Position numbers and translations under genes: made by a program. 64,000 bases of DNA from Gavia stellata (lineage: Eukaryota > Chordata > Aves > Gaviiformes > Gaviidae), in the NCBI RefSeq assembly GCF_030936135.1, contig NC_082634.1, positions 384,501 to 448,500 of the forward strand, written 5' to 3'. The notes under the pieces were generated by a model that was given only the letters and a program-made list of their open reading frames with translations, had not been told where the DNA came from and made no database searches. Positions 46,303 through 58,300 of the stretch are shown in pieces; position 1 is the stretch's first letter, and each line of letters starts with the position of its first letter.

Positions 46303-49300
46303 GTAAGTAGTGCCGCGCCGTCGGCTGGACGCTGCGGTGGTTCGTCATCATCTCCTGCTGTTTTGGAGAAGGCGGAGGGGTGGGAAGGGGGTTTCCGCCA
46401 CCCTCTGTCTGTAGGTGCTTCCCCAACGGTCACCGGGGCTTCTCCAGTGCCGGGCTGGGTCTCCCAGAGCCAAAAAATCAGCCGAGGAGTGCTCAAAAAA
46501 GGGTCTGCAAACTTCCCAAACTTATAAACTCCTCCTGATGTATGGGTTTGTTTCCTCCCGTGAAGCTCAGGGGGCTCTGGGCTGTGCCGGAGGAGGTCTT
46601 ACACGACTTTACGCGAGGAACGGACAGGCTCCGTGCGTCCCGCCTTTCGCTTGGCCCACTTACGACGTGAATGCATCCCGTTTCTCTGGGATTTTGCCAA
46701 CAGCTATGACTTTTTTTGCCCTCCAACCCTTGCTGGCTGTCAGCGGCACCGGGCTGGGGATGCTCGTTAGCGGGCCGCCCAAAGGATTTTTTGACAAACT
46801 GCCTGTCGACAGCCAGCGCGGGCTAATTTTCCAAAGGGGTTTATCGTGATTATGAAAGTGTTGGTAATTGGGGCTTTGCAGAATTAACAGGGGAAGGGGA
46901 ATAAGGCAGCGTTGGTGACCCAGGAGAAGAACGCTGACCTTCTCTGAGCACCTATACATTAACTTACATCTGTAATAAAGCACAGCCGTTGAATATAAAT
47001 CGGCGTACGTCATTAGTTACTGCGCTTAAGAGCGTTCAGTGTTACGTTAATGCATTAATTAGAAACACGCGTTTCCCTCCCGACTCAACGCGGGTCACGT
47101 GTTGCATCCCTAAACGGTTTCGTGTGTTGTTTTGCAGCGATCCTCAGGCCTTGAACGATTTTTTACATGGATCCGAAAAGGTGAGCGACGACTCGTTTCT
47201 ATTCACCAAACACTTTAACGCAAACTTCCGTATTTTATGGGTTTTTTTAGTAAACAATGAGTTTTTCTAAAGAAAGAAACCCCCAAGTTCAGGATTCTTT
47301 TAGTTTTTAGGACTTTTTAGGACCCCGGCCAAGCGCACCGGGCAGCCCTCGGACCGGCAGCTCCCGCCGCCGCCCGTGCGGAGCAGCCGGTCGGGGTTTT
47401 GGGGCACTTGGAGCCGAAACGGGGTGCCTGCCGGCAGGGTACGGGGAGGGACGCTGCCCCACCGCTGCCCCCGGGTGAGAGCTCAGCGCTTTCCAGGGGC
47501 TGCCCGTCAGCAACTGCACTCGTATTTTTTTTTTTTTTCCATTTTTTTTTTCCATACTATATCTAAAGAAAGTAAATAAAATCTTTTTAATTACAGATTG
47601 ACAGTGATGATCTCCTGGACAACACAGGAGATGCAGCCAGTGCCTTTTTTGAAGGTGCTGGGGTATGTATTTTTTTAATTTATACTTGGGGAATGGCAGC
47701 TTAGAAACCTTTCCTTTTTTTTTTTTCCCCTTTTTTTGTTTTGTAGGCTTGTTTTTCATCCGTTTCCCAGGTCCAGCAAAAGAGGCAGGACGCAGGGTTT
47801 ATTCCCCAAGATTTATAGAGAAATAGCTCCAACAGATTCCCCATATATCGGGGGAGAAAAGCTGCTTTCACGTGCAGATACAAAGTCTGGGAAAGGCTTT
47901 GAGGATAGAAGATCAGGTGGAGAAGGAGAAAGGCGTAACCGTGCTCGCACACCTCAAAGGCGGTAGAGATGATTTGGAAGAATGCTTAAAAAAGTTGGGG
48001 AGAGGAATAACCCCCTTCCTCTTAGCTCCCCCCCGGGCTGGAGCGCTCCCTTTCCTTGCAGGCTACGGCGAAGGTGAAACGTGTGGAAGTAGATTCGAAA
48101 AATCCTCTTTATTTTTTTCTTTTCCCCCAAGAGCATGGGTTACTCTGCATGGATAACATTCAAGCATGAAGGTCTCTTTTTTTTTTTAATCTTTTTTTTC
48201 TCTTATTTCCCGTTACCTTGTAATAAGAGTCTTGATTTTTTTATTATTAATTTTTTTTTCTTCCGTTGCGCTTTATTTTTTTACAAGGACTTTGGGTAAA
48301 GCTGCCGATGCTTTATAACTGATAAATTTATCTCGCAGTCGAGGTTTACTTCTCCTCTGATTTTTTTCTTTGTTTTATTTTACTTTTTAACTTCCTAGTA
48401 GACCCGTGTTTTACGAAACTCACCCGCACAGAGCCGGCGGGGTCCAAGGTCAGGCTGCGTGTTGCTTTTCCGTTACTTCGTGGTTCTGCCCCACGCGGCC
48501 TTTGCCGCGCGCGAGGTGCTTGCCCAGGGACACCCTTCCTACGCCCTCGCTATAGGAGGGCCCCCTATAGCGACCCGCTGCAGCGCCTGTCCGACTTAAC
48601 TCGGCTGCTGCTTGCATGTCTCTTGCAAGAAAAGGGCCGGGTTCTCGTGGAGTTTTTAGGCTTGTTTCCAGAATATGAGATTTCCCCTTCCCACCCCGAC
48701 CGCAGCTTGATTTTTTAAGAGCAAGAAAGGTGAGGAGCGCATTCTCAACCCTTATATTTGGTGGCGATGGAGTGGCTTAACGTGTGAAAACTTGGTTAAA
48801 CCGTCCTCGGGATGCCGTTAACCAGCTCTGCCCTCGGCCCCCGCCCTTGCTTAAAGCAAGTCGCTTGACGGCCGTCTCGCCTGCTCTCAAACGACGCCCC
48901 GCGTTCATTTAGGCTCTCCCAGGGACGCCAAAACGCTCTCCGCGCTTAGCGAATCGCGGTGAGGGCACTGTTCGCCCGCTCCTCTCTCGCGAAAGCTGTC
49001 GAGCGGTTGACCTGAAGCCCTCTTCCCCCTGCTTGAGCTCAATGCCTTCTTCTTTCTCCTCCCCTCTGACCTGCCGTCTCCCAGCTGCACGTACAAGAGT
49101 CCTCCGGCAACCACCTGAGCACCGAGCAGAGTCAGCCCACGACCAGCGTGGACCTCGACTTTCTAGAAGATGACATCCTGGGGTCGCCGTCCAGCAGCGG
49201 GGCGAACCTGCAGAACTCGGACCAGCCCTGCGACATCCTCCAGCAGAGCCTGCAAGAGGCGAACATCACCGAGCAGACGCTGGAGGCGGAGGCCGAGCTG

Positions 49301-52300
49301 GACCTGGGCTCCTTCCAGCTTCCCACCCTTCAGCCGGTGGTGCAGACGGCCTCCGACGGCACCCCGCAGATCTTCTCCGGCGGGGCCGACCTGATCGGGC
49401 TGCAGCAACCCGCCGTCCTGACGCACCAAGCCCTGGTGCAGCAGTCGGTAGGAGCAGATGTCGTCAACAAGGCCATCAGCGTTCAGCCTTTCCTCCAGCA
49501 GGTCGGCTTGGGGAACGTCACCATCCAGCCCATCTCCAACCTCCAGGGCTTGCCCAACGGCAGCCCCGGCGGGACGCTGGGAATCGGGCCGATTCAGGTG
49601 GTGGGGCAGCAGGTGATGGCCATCAACCAGCCAGCGCAGCAGATCATCGCCAAGCAGGTTCAGCCCTCCCAAGTGGCCACCATGCCCGTCGGCAGCTACA
49701 TCACCCAGACGGCGCCCGAGCAGCAGCAGGTCACCCTGGCCTCCACGGGGGTCTCTCCGCAGAGCGCCGGTCTCGTCATCCAGAAGAACCTGCCGACGGT
49801 GGCCACCACGACGCTGAACGGGAACTCCATGTTCGGGAGCGTCTCCGGGACTCAGGGCTCCCAGCCGCTCACCGTCACCTCCAACTTGAGCAGCCCCTTG
49901 GTGCAGGCCCAGAACGTCATCATTCACAGGACGCCCACCCCGATTCAGCCCAAACCCGCGGGCGTCCTCCAGCAGAAACTGTACCAGATCACCCCCAAGC
50001 CCTTCGGTTCCAACAACACCACCCTGACCATCCAGAACGAAGCCGCCCTGCAGCAGCAGAAGGCCCAGCAGAACCTGACCTTCATGGCCAGCAAGCCCGG
50101 GCAGAACGTGGTGCTGTCGGGCTTCCCCCAAGGGCTTCCGGCCAACGTCTTCAAGCAGCCGCCGCCGCAGCAGCAAGCCCTCAGCAAGCCCATGAGCGTC
50201 CACTTGCTGAACCAGGGCAGCAGCATCGTCATCCCCGCCCAGCACGTCCCGCAGGCCATGCTGCAGGGCCAGAACCAGTTCCTCCTCCCCGGGCAGCTGG
50301 CGGGCGCCTCCGCCGTGCAGATCCCCCAGCAGCTCTCCGCCCTGCAGGCCAACATGGGAGGGCAGATCCTGACCGCCTCCCACCCCGGCGGGCAAGCCCA
50401 TATCATAACTAGCCAAGGGCCGGGCGGGCAGCTGATTACCAACCAAGCCTTGCCGGCCCAGATCCTCACCAACCAGAACATCGCCAGCCAGCTGAACCTG
50501 GGCCAGGTGCTCACCTCGCAGAACGCCCACGGCACCGCTCACATCCTCTCGGCTCCCATCCAGCTCCAGCCCGGCCAGGTGGGTCAGCCGGCTCTCTTCC
50601 AGATGCCCGTTTCCCTGGCGGGCAGCTTGACCACGCAGAGCCAACCCTCCGTGGCCGCCTCGCTGGGCCAGACGGGCCAGACGGTGATCCAGGGAGTGAC
50701 GCTGCCCAACCAGGTGGCCATGCTCAACGCCACCGAGAACCTCGGCCAAGCGGTGAGCATCCAAGCCTCCCCCGCCACCAGCAGCCAAAGCCCCGGCCTT
50801 GTCCAGCCGCAGCCCGCCTCGGGCGCCGGTCTGCTGCCCAGCGCCGACCAGTCCCCCATCCTCACCGTCCAAACCGCCCCCCAGCAGCCCGCTCCGCTCC
50901 AGCTCAACGTGCCGCCGCCGCCGCCCGCCCAGCAGCCCGTGACGTCCCAGCCCAGCCCCAGCTTGGCCTCCAGCCCGGAGAAGATCATCCTGGGGCAGGC
51001 AGCCGCCGGAGCCGTCATCAACCAGGACTCCATGCAGATGTTCCTCCAGCAGGCAAGTAGAGCCCTTCTGGGCGGTGGCCGCGGTGTTGCAGCCCCTCGG
51101 GGGTTTGGAGACCGACACCGAGCGCGGCGGGCTCTGGAGAGCCCGGCTTTTGGGCTTGCTTTGCACGCCGTACGTGCTAGAAGCGCTCCTGCGTAGCCTT
51201 AATTCTTTACGCGTTGTCTTCCGGCCGTAGGGCAATTCGCTTCCTCAGTAGGTGTTTAAATTTAAAGTTGCCAGGAGCAATGAGTGCGGCTCAGGGCCGC
51301 TCTGCGTGCGCTCGGGTGCCGTCACCTTGTCTTTGGAAGGAGGAGCTGGTGACGGGTCCGTCCAGGTCACCAAAGCCACCGCCGCGGCACAGAGGGGTCG
51401 GCGTGGACCCGGTGTCCGCTTTGTCCCCCTGCTCCCTCTGCGGCTCAGGGTTGAGCTCAGCCCGCGGCATCGGTCCTGCTTTCCCCCTCAGGGTTTTCTA
51501 CCTCCGTTAGTTCGAGTCGGACCTGTAAAAATAATCGGGCGGCTCCAGAAGCAACGACAGCGGCCGGGTGGACGGGAACACGCAGCGTCTTTTTGCAAGA
51601 GTCCCCGCTGCAGACGCGTTGTGTGCTACCCACCCGTGTACCGGCGGCGCGAGGAGGTCGAGGTGGGTCCAGCGAGGGCTGCGGGCATCTCAGCTGGTGT
51701 TACCAACGTTGGTAAAGGCTTTGGTGACCTTTTAGACGCCAGATTTGAACCGTTGTGGGTTTTCTTTATTCTTAAACTCGTATTCGTAAAGGCGGGTGCT
51801 GGTCCATAACCTACCATAGTTGCTGAGTTATCAGAGAAAGAAAGGGGAAGCGAGCGAGCGTGCTCTCTGCGTTTTTTTTATTACTATTATTTCAGTAGTG
51901 GGAAGCTTTAAATTTCTCATTTGAACTTTTTTTGGCGTAGCTAGCGGCACGGCTACGTCTTTCAGGGTATTCGGGCTTGACGTTGGCAGTCACCTCCCGG
52001 TATTTCAGCGTAATTAAAACCAGGCGCCTGCCTGTGAGTAAAGGGTTACGGTTCGAGCCGTCACCGGGGGTTTGAGGAACTCACAACCCCCCCGAGATTC
52101 GGAAACAGAGAAAACCCTTCCCGGAAATAGAGAAAACCCTTCCCGCCGTCGGGAGAAGCCGAAGCGCAGGGCTTGGCACGCGCGACGCACCCCGGCTCCG
52201 CCAGCTTTTGTCTCTATTTACCACGTAACGCAGGTTGAGGCGCCGGCTAGAGTAGTCGGAACGGTCCGGGGGTTCTCCTGCGTTTCACGGCAGGCGTTTT

Positions 52301-55300
52301 GCCGGGATGTGCCTAAATCCGCGATGGCGCTAAATATCGCTGCGGTTGCGTTATCGGACTGTGTTCGGACGCGACCGGTCCCCCTGCAAAGTCCTCTCCC
52401 ACCTCCAGAGAGAGCTGTTTCCCTCGCCCGCCGCACCGGCACCCTCCTGCCTCTCCCGCCAGCCCTGAGCCCTGGCAGCCGCGGTGCCCGCGTCCCGCGC
52501 CGAGAGCAGCCGCGGTTTTCTCTTCGGCAGCCGCCTTGCCGATGAAGTAGGTGTAGCGGTGCCGGGAAGAGCGCGGGGCTGGATGCGGCGAGAGGCAGGA
52601 GAAGGAGGAGGGACCCGTAAAGGCGGTCGCGGCTAAATGTGCCCCGGGCGCCTCACCCGTGCACGGAGCGTGCTGCTGTACGGAAAACTGATCCGGCAGC
52701 GGAAAACCGTGCGCTGGAGCGCATCGCGCGTGCCACAGCAGAGGGTTCTGGTGACGTCAGACATCTCCCGGCGTTTATTTTCGCCCTGCTCGTCTTTAAA
52801 GCCTCCAAGCTCTTCCTCCGGTCCGGTTTTCTCTGCTGGATCTGTGTGTAGCCAACAAACGGCCGCGGTTTTGCTGTCGAAGCGAAGCAGCCGGGTTTGC
52901 TCCGCTCCGCTCGCCGTGGCGGAAAGGAGAAGGGGGGAGAAGCGCTCTGAGCACGGCAGGTTGCTCCCTCCTGCGCCCGGCAGCTCGGCGGCCAGAATTA
53001 AGTGGACTCCGGTAATTTATCGCTTGGCGAAGGCGAGCTGCCACCGCCGCCGGGCCACCGGGCCGGCCATTTGGGGGTTTTCAGCCCTTTACACCCCAAA
53101 ACCGCAACTCTCAGCCCCGGGCGTGCAGGACGGGCGAGCGGCGGCCGAAGTCGGGGGGCTGCGGGAGTCCCCTCTCCGCCCAGAGGTGGGGATGCCGCCC
53201 AGCCGCCCCGCAGCCGGGCTGCGGCTCTCCTCCCCCTGCCAGCCACCCCACCGTCCGTCCCTCTGTCCATCCGTCTCCCCTCCGAGCTCCAGCTGCTCCC
53301 GCTCGCTTGCCTGCAGGTCCTGACTAACCCTGAAAGCTGCTGCTGCCGCCCTGCGTTGCTTTTTCTTCTCCTCTCCCTTCACGCTCGCCAGCCGCTGTCT
53401 GGTGCATTTTTGTCCCTGACAGAGGCTTCATTACTTTTTTTTTCCCCCCAATTCTTTATATTTCCCTAGCGATTGGTAGTTACGAAGTCCTATAACTGTG
53501 GTTAGTCAGAGGGATATTTTGAGGCAGAGGGAGGGCGCAGCTCCCGGGGTGAATCTCTCCCCAGAAATTTAAATAGCGGGATGCTGCATTAGGGCCGTCC
53601 TCGTTAAGCCCCGGACGGCGTTAGCTGCTCCAGCAGCGCTGTGGGGAGCCGATGGCCACTGACCCCCATCTCCAGGGGAGCGGCAGCCTCAGGTTTGCAT
53701 CGGCTGCGGTGGGAAAGGAGGGCGGGACACATCCGAGCATCGCTCCGGCCAGTCCTGGGGGCAGTGGTGAGGCTGTTTTTGGGGAAGAAAACCAGAAAAC
53801 ACTTCCTCCCTGGGCTCACGGGGAGGCTGGATGGGCTGGGCACCCTGGCCCGGGGGCCCCGGCTGACACGGCCACGGCGTGGAGCTGCTTTTGGAAGCCC
53901 AGGTGAAGCCGGGGTAGATGCCCTCCTGCAGTTTTACCTTACCCTGACCCTAAAAACGCTTTTAAAAGCGACGTTGGGGCGCGCTCGGGGCCGGGAAGTC
54001 CGGCGGCGGTGCCGTGCCCCCCTCCCAGCACCCCCGGCTGGGCCGGGGGCTGCCCCAGCAGCGTTACCCAGGGCGCTTAGGGAAGGGTGCTAGGGCAGAC
54101 CGGCCGAGAGCGGGAGCTCGTCTTCCCGGGGCTTCGTTAACCGCAGGAGGCAGAGATGCCCTACGAGCCGTCTGCCGAGCCGCTTTCAGAGCGGGTCGCG
54201 CCGGCGCGGTTCGCCGGCGCGTTTGACGGAGCCCAGAAAACCCGTGGGCGACTTTGAGGGCAAAACTCCTTCCGAGCTTCGACTAACTTCTTCCTCTTTC
54301 CTTCTCTGTTTCAGTTACCTGCAGGGCAGCAGAAGCTCCCTGGAGCCTCCCCGTCCCCTTCGCTACCTCATCCTCCCCTGGGGGAGAGCCCGCAGCTCCC
54401 GGCCGCCCACCTCCCCCAGATGCAGTCCCCCCACCCCTCCCGGCCCCCCTCCCAGCCCCAGCCCCTCTCCCGCCCGCCCTCGCGGCCCCACTCGCGCCCC
54501 CCCTCCCAGCCGCAGACCCTCTCCCGGCCCCCCTCCGAGCCGCTCTCCCGCTCCTGCACCCCCCAGGCGCCCATGCCCAGCCTCTACGTCATCCAGAACC
54601 AGCTGGCCTCGTCCCCCCTTGGCGGGGGGCAGCACCCCCTGCGCCCACCCTCCCAGCCCCAGCCGCCCTTCCAGCCGCCGCCGGCGCAGGCAGAAGCCGC
54701 CCCGCCGCCGGCGCAGCTCCAGGTCCAGCTCCCGGCGCCGGCGGAGGTCCAGCACGCCCACTCCCCCCACTTCCAGCTGCAGTTCCCCTCCCAGGGCCAG
54801 ATCAAGCCCCCCACTCCCACCCACGCTCTCCACCTAACCGCGGAGCAGCCGAGGAGCTTTCCGATGGTCCCGAGCCAATTCCAAACCCTCCCGGCCATCC
54901 CCAACCCCGCTCCTCAGCCGAAGCAAATACTGGACAGGTTCCAGCAGGTAAATAAGCACCGTCGAGGGTCTCACGCCGGGCGTAGGTCAGGAGGGGAGGT
55001 AGCGTGGCAAAGCGCGGCCGTGAGCCTCCCGCCGCCGGGGAGCCGAGGGATTAAAGGCAAAAATCGGAAGCAAAACCCCTCCAGTTCCTCCCAGGCAGGT
55101 CCCGGGGGCTTCTGCCGTAGAGCTGAAGCGGGTGCTGCTTCCTCGGCGCAGCCCCCTTCTTCTTCGGGGGGTTTTGGGGTGCCGAGTGGGTTTGTGCCGT
55201 GGGTTACGTCTGGCTGTGCCGCCTGTCGTCGCAGGAATGCACGTGCATACCTTGACGTATAGCGCTTGTAGGAGAGGCGTCTCCCAGGGATGCGATTGAT

Positions 55301-58300
55301 GTGTTGGTTTGTGAATAAGACGAGGAGAAGGCGTTTGCGATGACAGAAAGAAAAACGTGCCCCGTTCTCCCGTGACAAGCGTCCCCCGAGACCTGTCCTG
55401 CCCGGGCAGGGGCCGAATCCTGCCCGAGTTTGTGATTGGGGCGGGGGGTGCAGGTGTTCAGGCTGGGTCTGGGGGTGCAGGTGTTCCCAGGGGACGCTCG
55501 GGGACCGGTCCAGCCCTCGTTAAGGGCGCCTCGCTGACGGAGCCGGGACGTCAGGGACCTCCCAGTGAAGTACCCGAAAAAACCAGGCTTCTAAAATTAA
55601 CCTGCAGTTATTTATTTTATATTCACTTGGGGAGGAAGAGGAACAGGGGATGAAAAGGGCAGCGCTTGAGCTCGGTTTTATTTAACTGCGTATTAACTTA
55701 AACTCCCCTTGTGAGGACGCGATTTGCTCTTCTCGAGCGCGCGGGGCCCGCTCCGGTGGTTTAGACCCCGGGCACCAGCGGAGCTGGAGGCGGGGAGCTC
55801 AGCGGGCGCCTCTTTTTTTACTTCTCTCGCGTCCGTCTCCCAGCGCGGAGGTTGGGGGACGGACGGGGCCAGCGCAGCAAACGGTCCCTTCCCGCCTCGT
55901 GCGACGGTGCTGAATCGATGGTACCCGCGGGTTAAAAATCGATGGGTTTAGGGCACGTTTTCAACTTCGGGGGGGGTTGTTTTTTTGTGCCACGCAGGTG
56001 CCCCAGGGGATCATCCTGCAAACGAAGCAGCAGCCTCCCACCAGCCAGGCCTCCCCGGCGCTCAGCCAGTTCAGCAGCCCGTCCTCCTCCGTCCTGGTGA
56101 GCGGCCAGGGGCAGCCGGTGGCGGTGACGACGACGCCGGCCCCTGCGCACAGCCACGCGCCCGCCGCCCTCCCGCCTTCCACCGCAGGTTCGTGCCGCTG
56201 GCTCCAACGCTCGGGCAGAGAAAAACACGGGAGGGCATCCCGGACCGCGAGCATCCCGGACCGCCAGCGTGGCGGTGCGCGAGCATCCCCTCGCCCTGGT
56301 TTTGGGAGAGCCAAGCCGCTGAAGCGATGCTTCGCGTGCAGGAGAAGGGCGGTGGGGTGCAAGCCGTCAGCGCGGGGAGCCAGGCGCGGGGCGATCAAAC
56401 GCCGCTGCTCATTCGCGCTCGGGTTTTTTTGGATAAAGCTCGGTCTTTGGGGCTGAAACGTGCTGGGGGGAAATCCAGGACGTCGTTATTTATTATCTGG
56501 GTTTGAACTTAAACACGAAACCCCCGTCCGGTTCACGTTTGCTAGGTATTACCGCCCCGGTTCCGGCAGAGAGTAAAACCTTCTCCAGCGTTTCCGCGCC
56601 GATTTCTGCTGGGAAAGGGGCTGCAGCCCAGGGGAAGGCAGGAACGCCTCTCGCCATACAGCAGCCGGTTCAGGTGAGGAAGCGTTTTTCATGGTTTTGC
56701 CATTTTATTCCCAAGTTTTCCACCTTGAGAGTAAACAAATCTGTCAGCCTTCCCCTCCGCTTTATCGAAAAGGAAGAGTTCCTTTCCAGAAACTTCTTTT
56801 TTTCCCCCCACTTTTAAAGTGCTGTGAACCTCTGAAGAAGATACAAAATTAGCCATTCCCACCAATATTAATGAAACTTTTGGGGAGGGGGGGCTGCTCT
56901 CTTCCTCTTTAAGGGAATCAGTTTCTTAGGGGTGATTTAACAGGACGTCAGGGCCGTTGACGTAGATCTCTGGAAGCGCAAGCTAGAAAAATTCTGTTTT
57001 TATGCAAAAATACACCTTCGACTTTACACCTGAGCAGCGAGGAAGCCGCCTGCGAGCTCTTTCGCCAACGGCCGCCGTTGTCTTGGCAGGCGTGTTTCGG
57101 CAATTAGGCGTTATTGGGTGAAATCGCTCCGGGAGTCTAAATAAAGCGATTTTTCTTCCCGTTTCTTCCGCAGACTAAGCCTGGCGTCATCAGTTCTGTC
57201 TCGGGCCTGAACCTCGGGAAGGGTCCCCTGCAGATCCAGGTTGTTGGGAAAGGATTATCGCAGCTCGTCCCCTCGGTCCCCGTGCAAGGCCAGCAGCTGG
57301 TGAGCTCACGCCGATGCGCGCCGGGGTTTTTAAAGGAGGAGCCTGTGGGCAGAGCTCTGCCGAGGAGCGATCTCGCGGGGACGACGTGGCGCGCCTCGCG
57401 GGGCTGGCGACCGCCAAGCTCCGTCCTTGAAAGCAGCGAGGTTTATTCGCGGCTTGTTCGCGCATCCCCATCGTGTGGGACCTCTAAATAACCAAAATAG
57501 AAAAATACAGAAATAAGTAAACTCAGTAGAGTTGTATGTTGGTATATTTGGTACATATATACCAATTTATATATAAGTGTACTCTAAATACACCAAAAGC
57601 CGTTTTGTCAGAGCGAGCAGAAGCCTTCCTCCGGACTTAAAATCCGTGGTAATCCGCGCTTTCCCCTTTCACTCTTGCCCCCACTTCTAAACCAATTCAA
57701 TCCGTTTTCTTTCTCCCTAGAGCAGTTGCCGGTCTCCCCAGTTTCCCTCCGGCATCTCAATTCCCTCAAAAGAGGATGAATCCCCCCCAGCGCTGGCTCG
57801 GTCCGGCTGTCGGCGCGCGTTAAACCCGGCGCGTCGCCGGCGTCCCCTCTCACCCCTGTCCTTTCTTCTCCCACCAGTACGACAGCAAGCTCGGTCTGAA
57901 GAAAGCCCCGACACTACAGCCCAGCAAGGAAGCTTGGTGAGTGCGCCGCGGCGGGGTCGATAAGTTAAAACATCGGAGAACGCCTCGCTGCCGCCGCTGC
58001 CTTCGTCACCGTGGTGTATTTTGGGCGAATTGGCACCAAGGGAGTGCCCCTTCGGGGGTCCCCGTGTTGCCGCCGCTCTGCCCCGGAGACGTTAAGCCGT
58101 TTCACCGGAGCGTGGCCGAGGGTCGTGCGGTGGCACGCGGTCGCGACCGTCAAAGCTGAGGTTTCCCGCAGGATTCCTCCGCGGCCCTTCCTCCGCGTGA
58201 TGCCGTTAATGGGGAATTTCGCACGTCAAACGCACACCCCTCCAGCAGTTTTCCCTCTTCTCCCTCCTTCCAGTTTCCTGGAGCAGCTGCACAAGCACCA

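Noticed and set aside
49163-51235. 690-codon open frame on the minus strand opposite BICRA exon 4
   Set aside because: It is antisense to a clearly conserved coding exon whose codons end mostly in G or C, which removes stops from the opposite strand. Its composition is low-complexity Gly/Leu/Val/His and matches no family.
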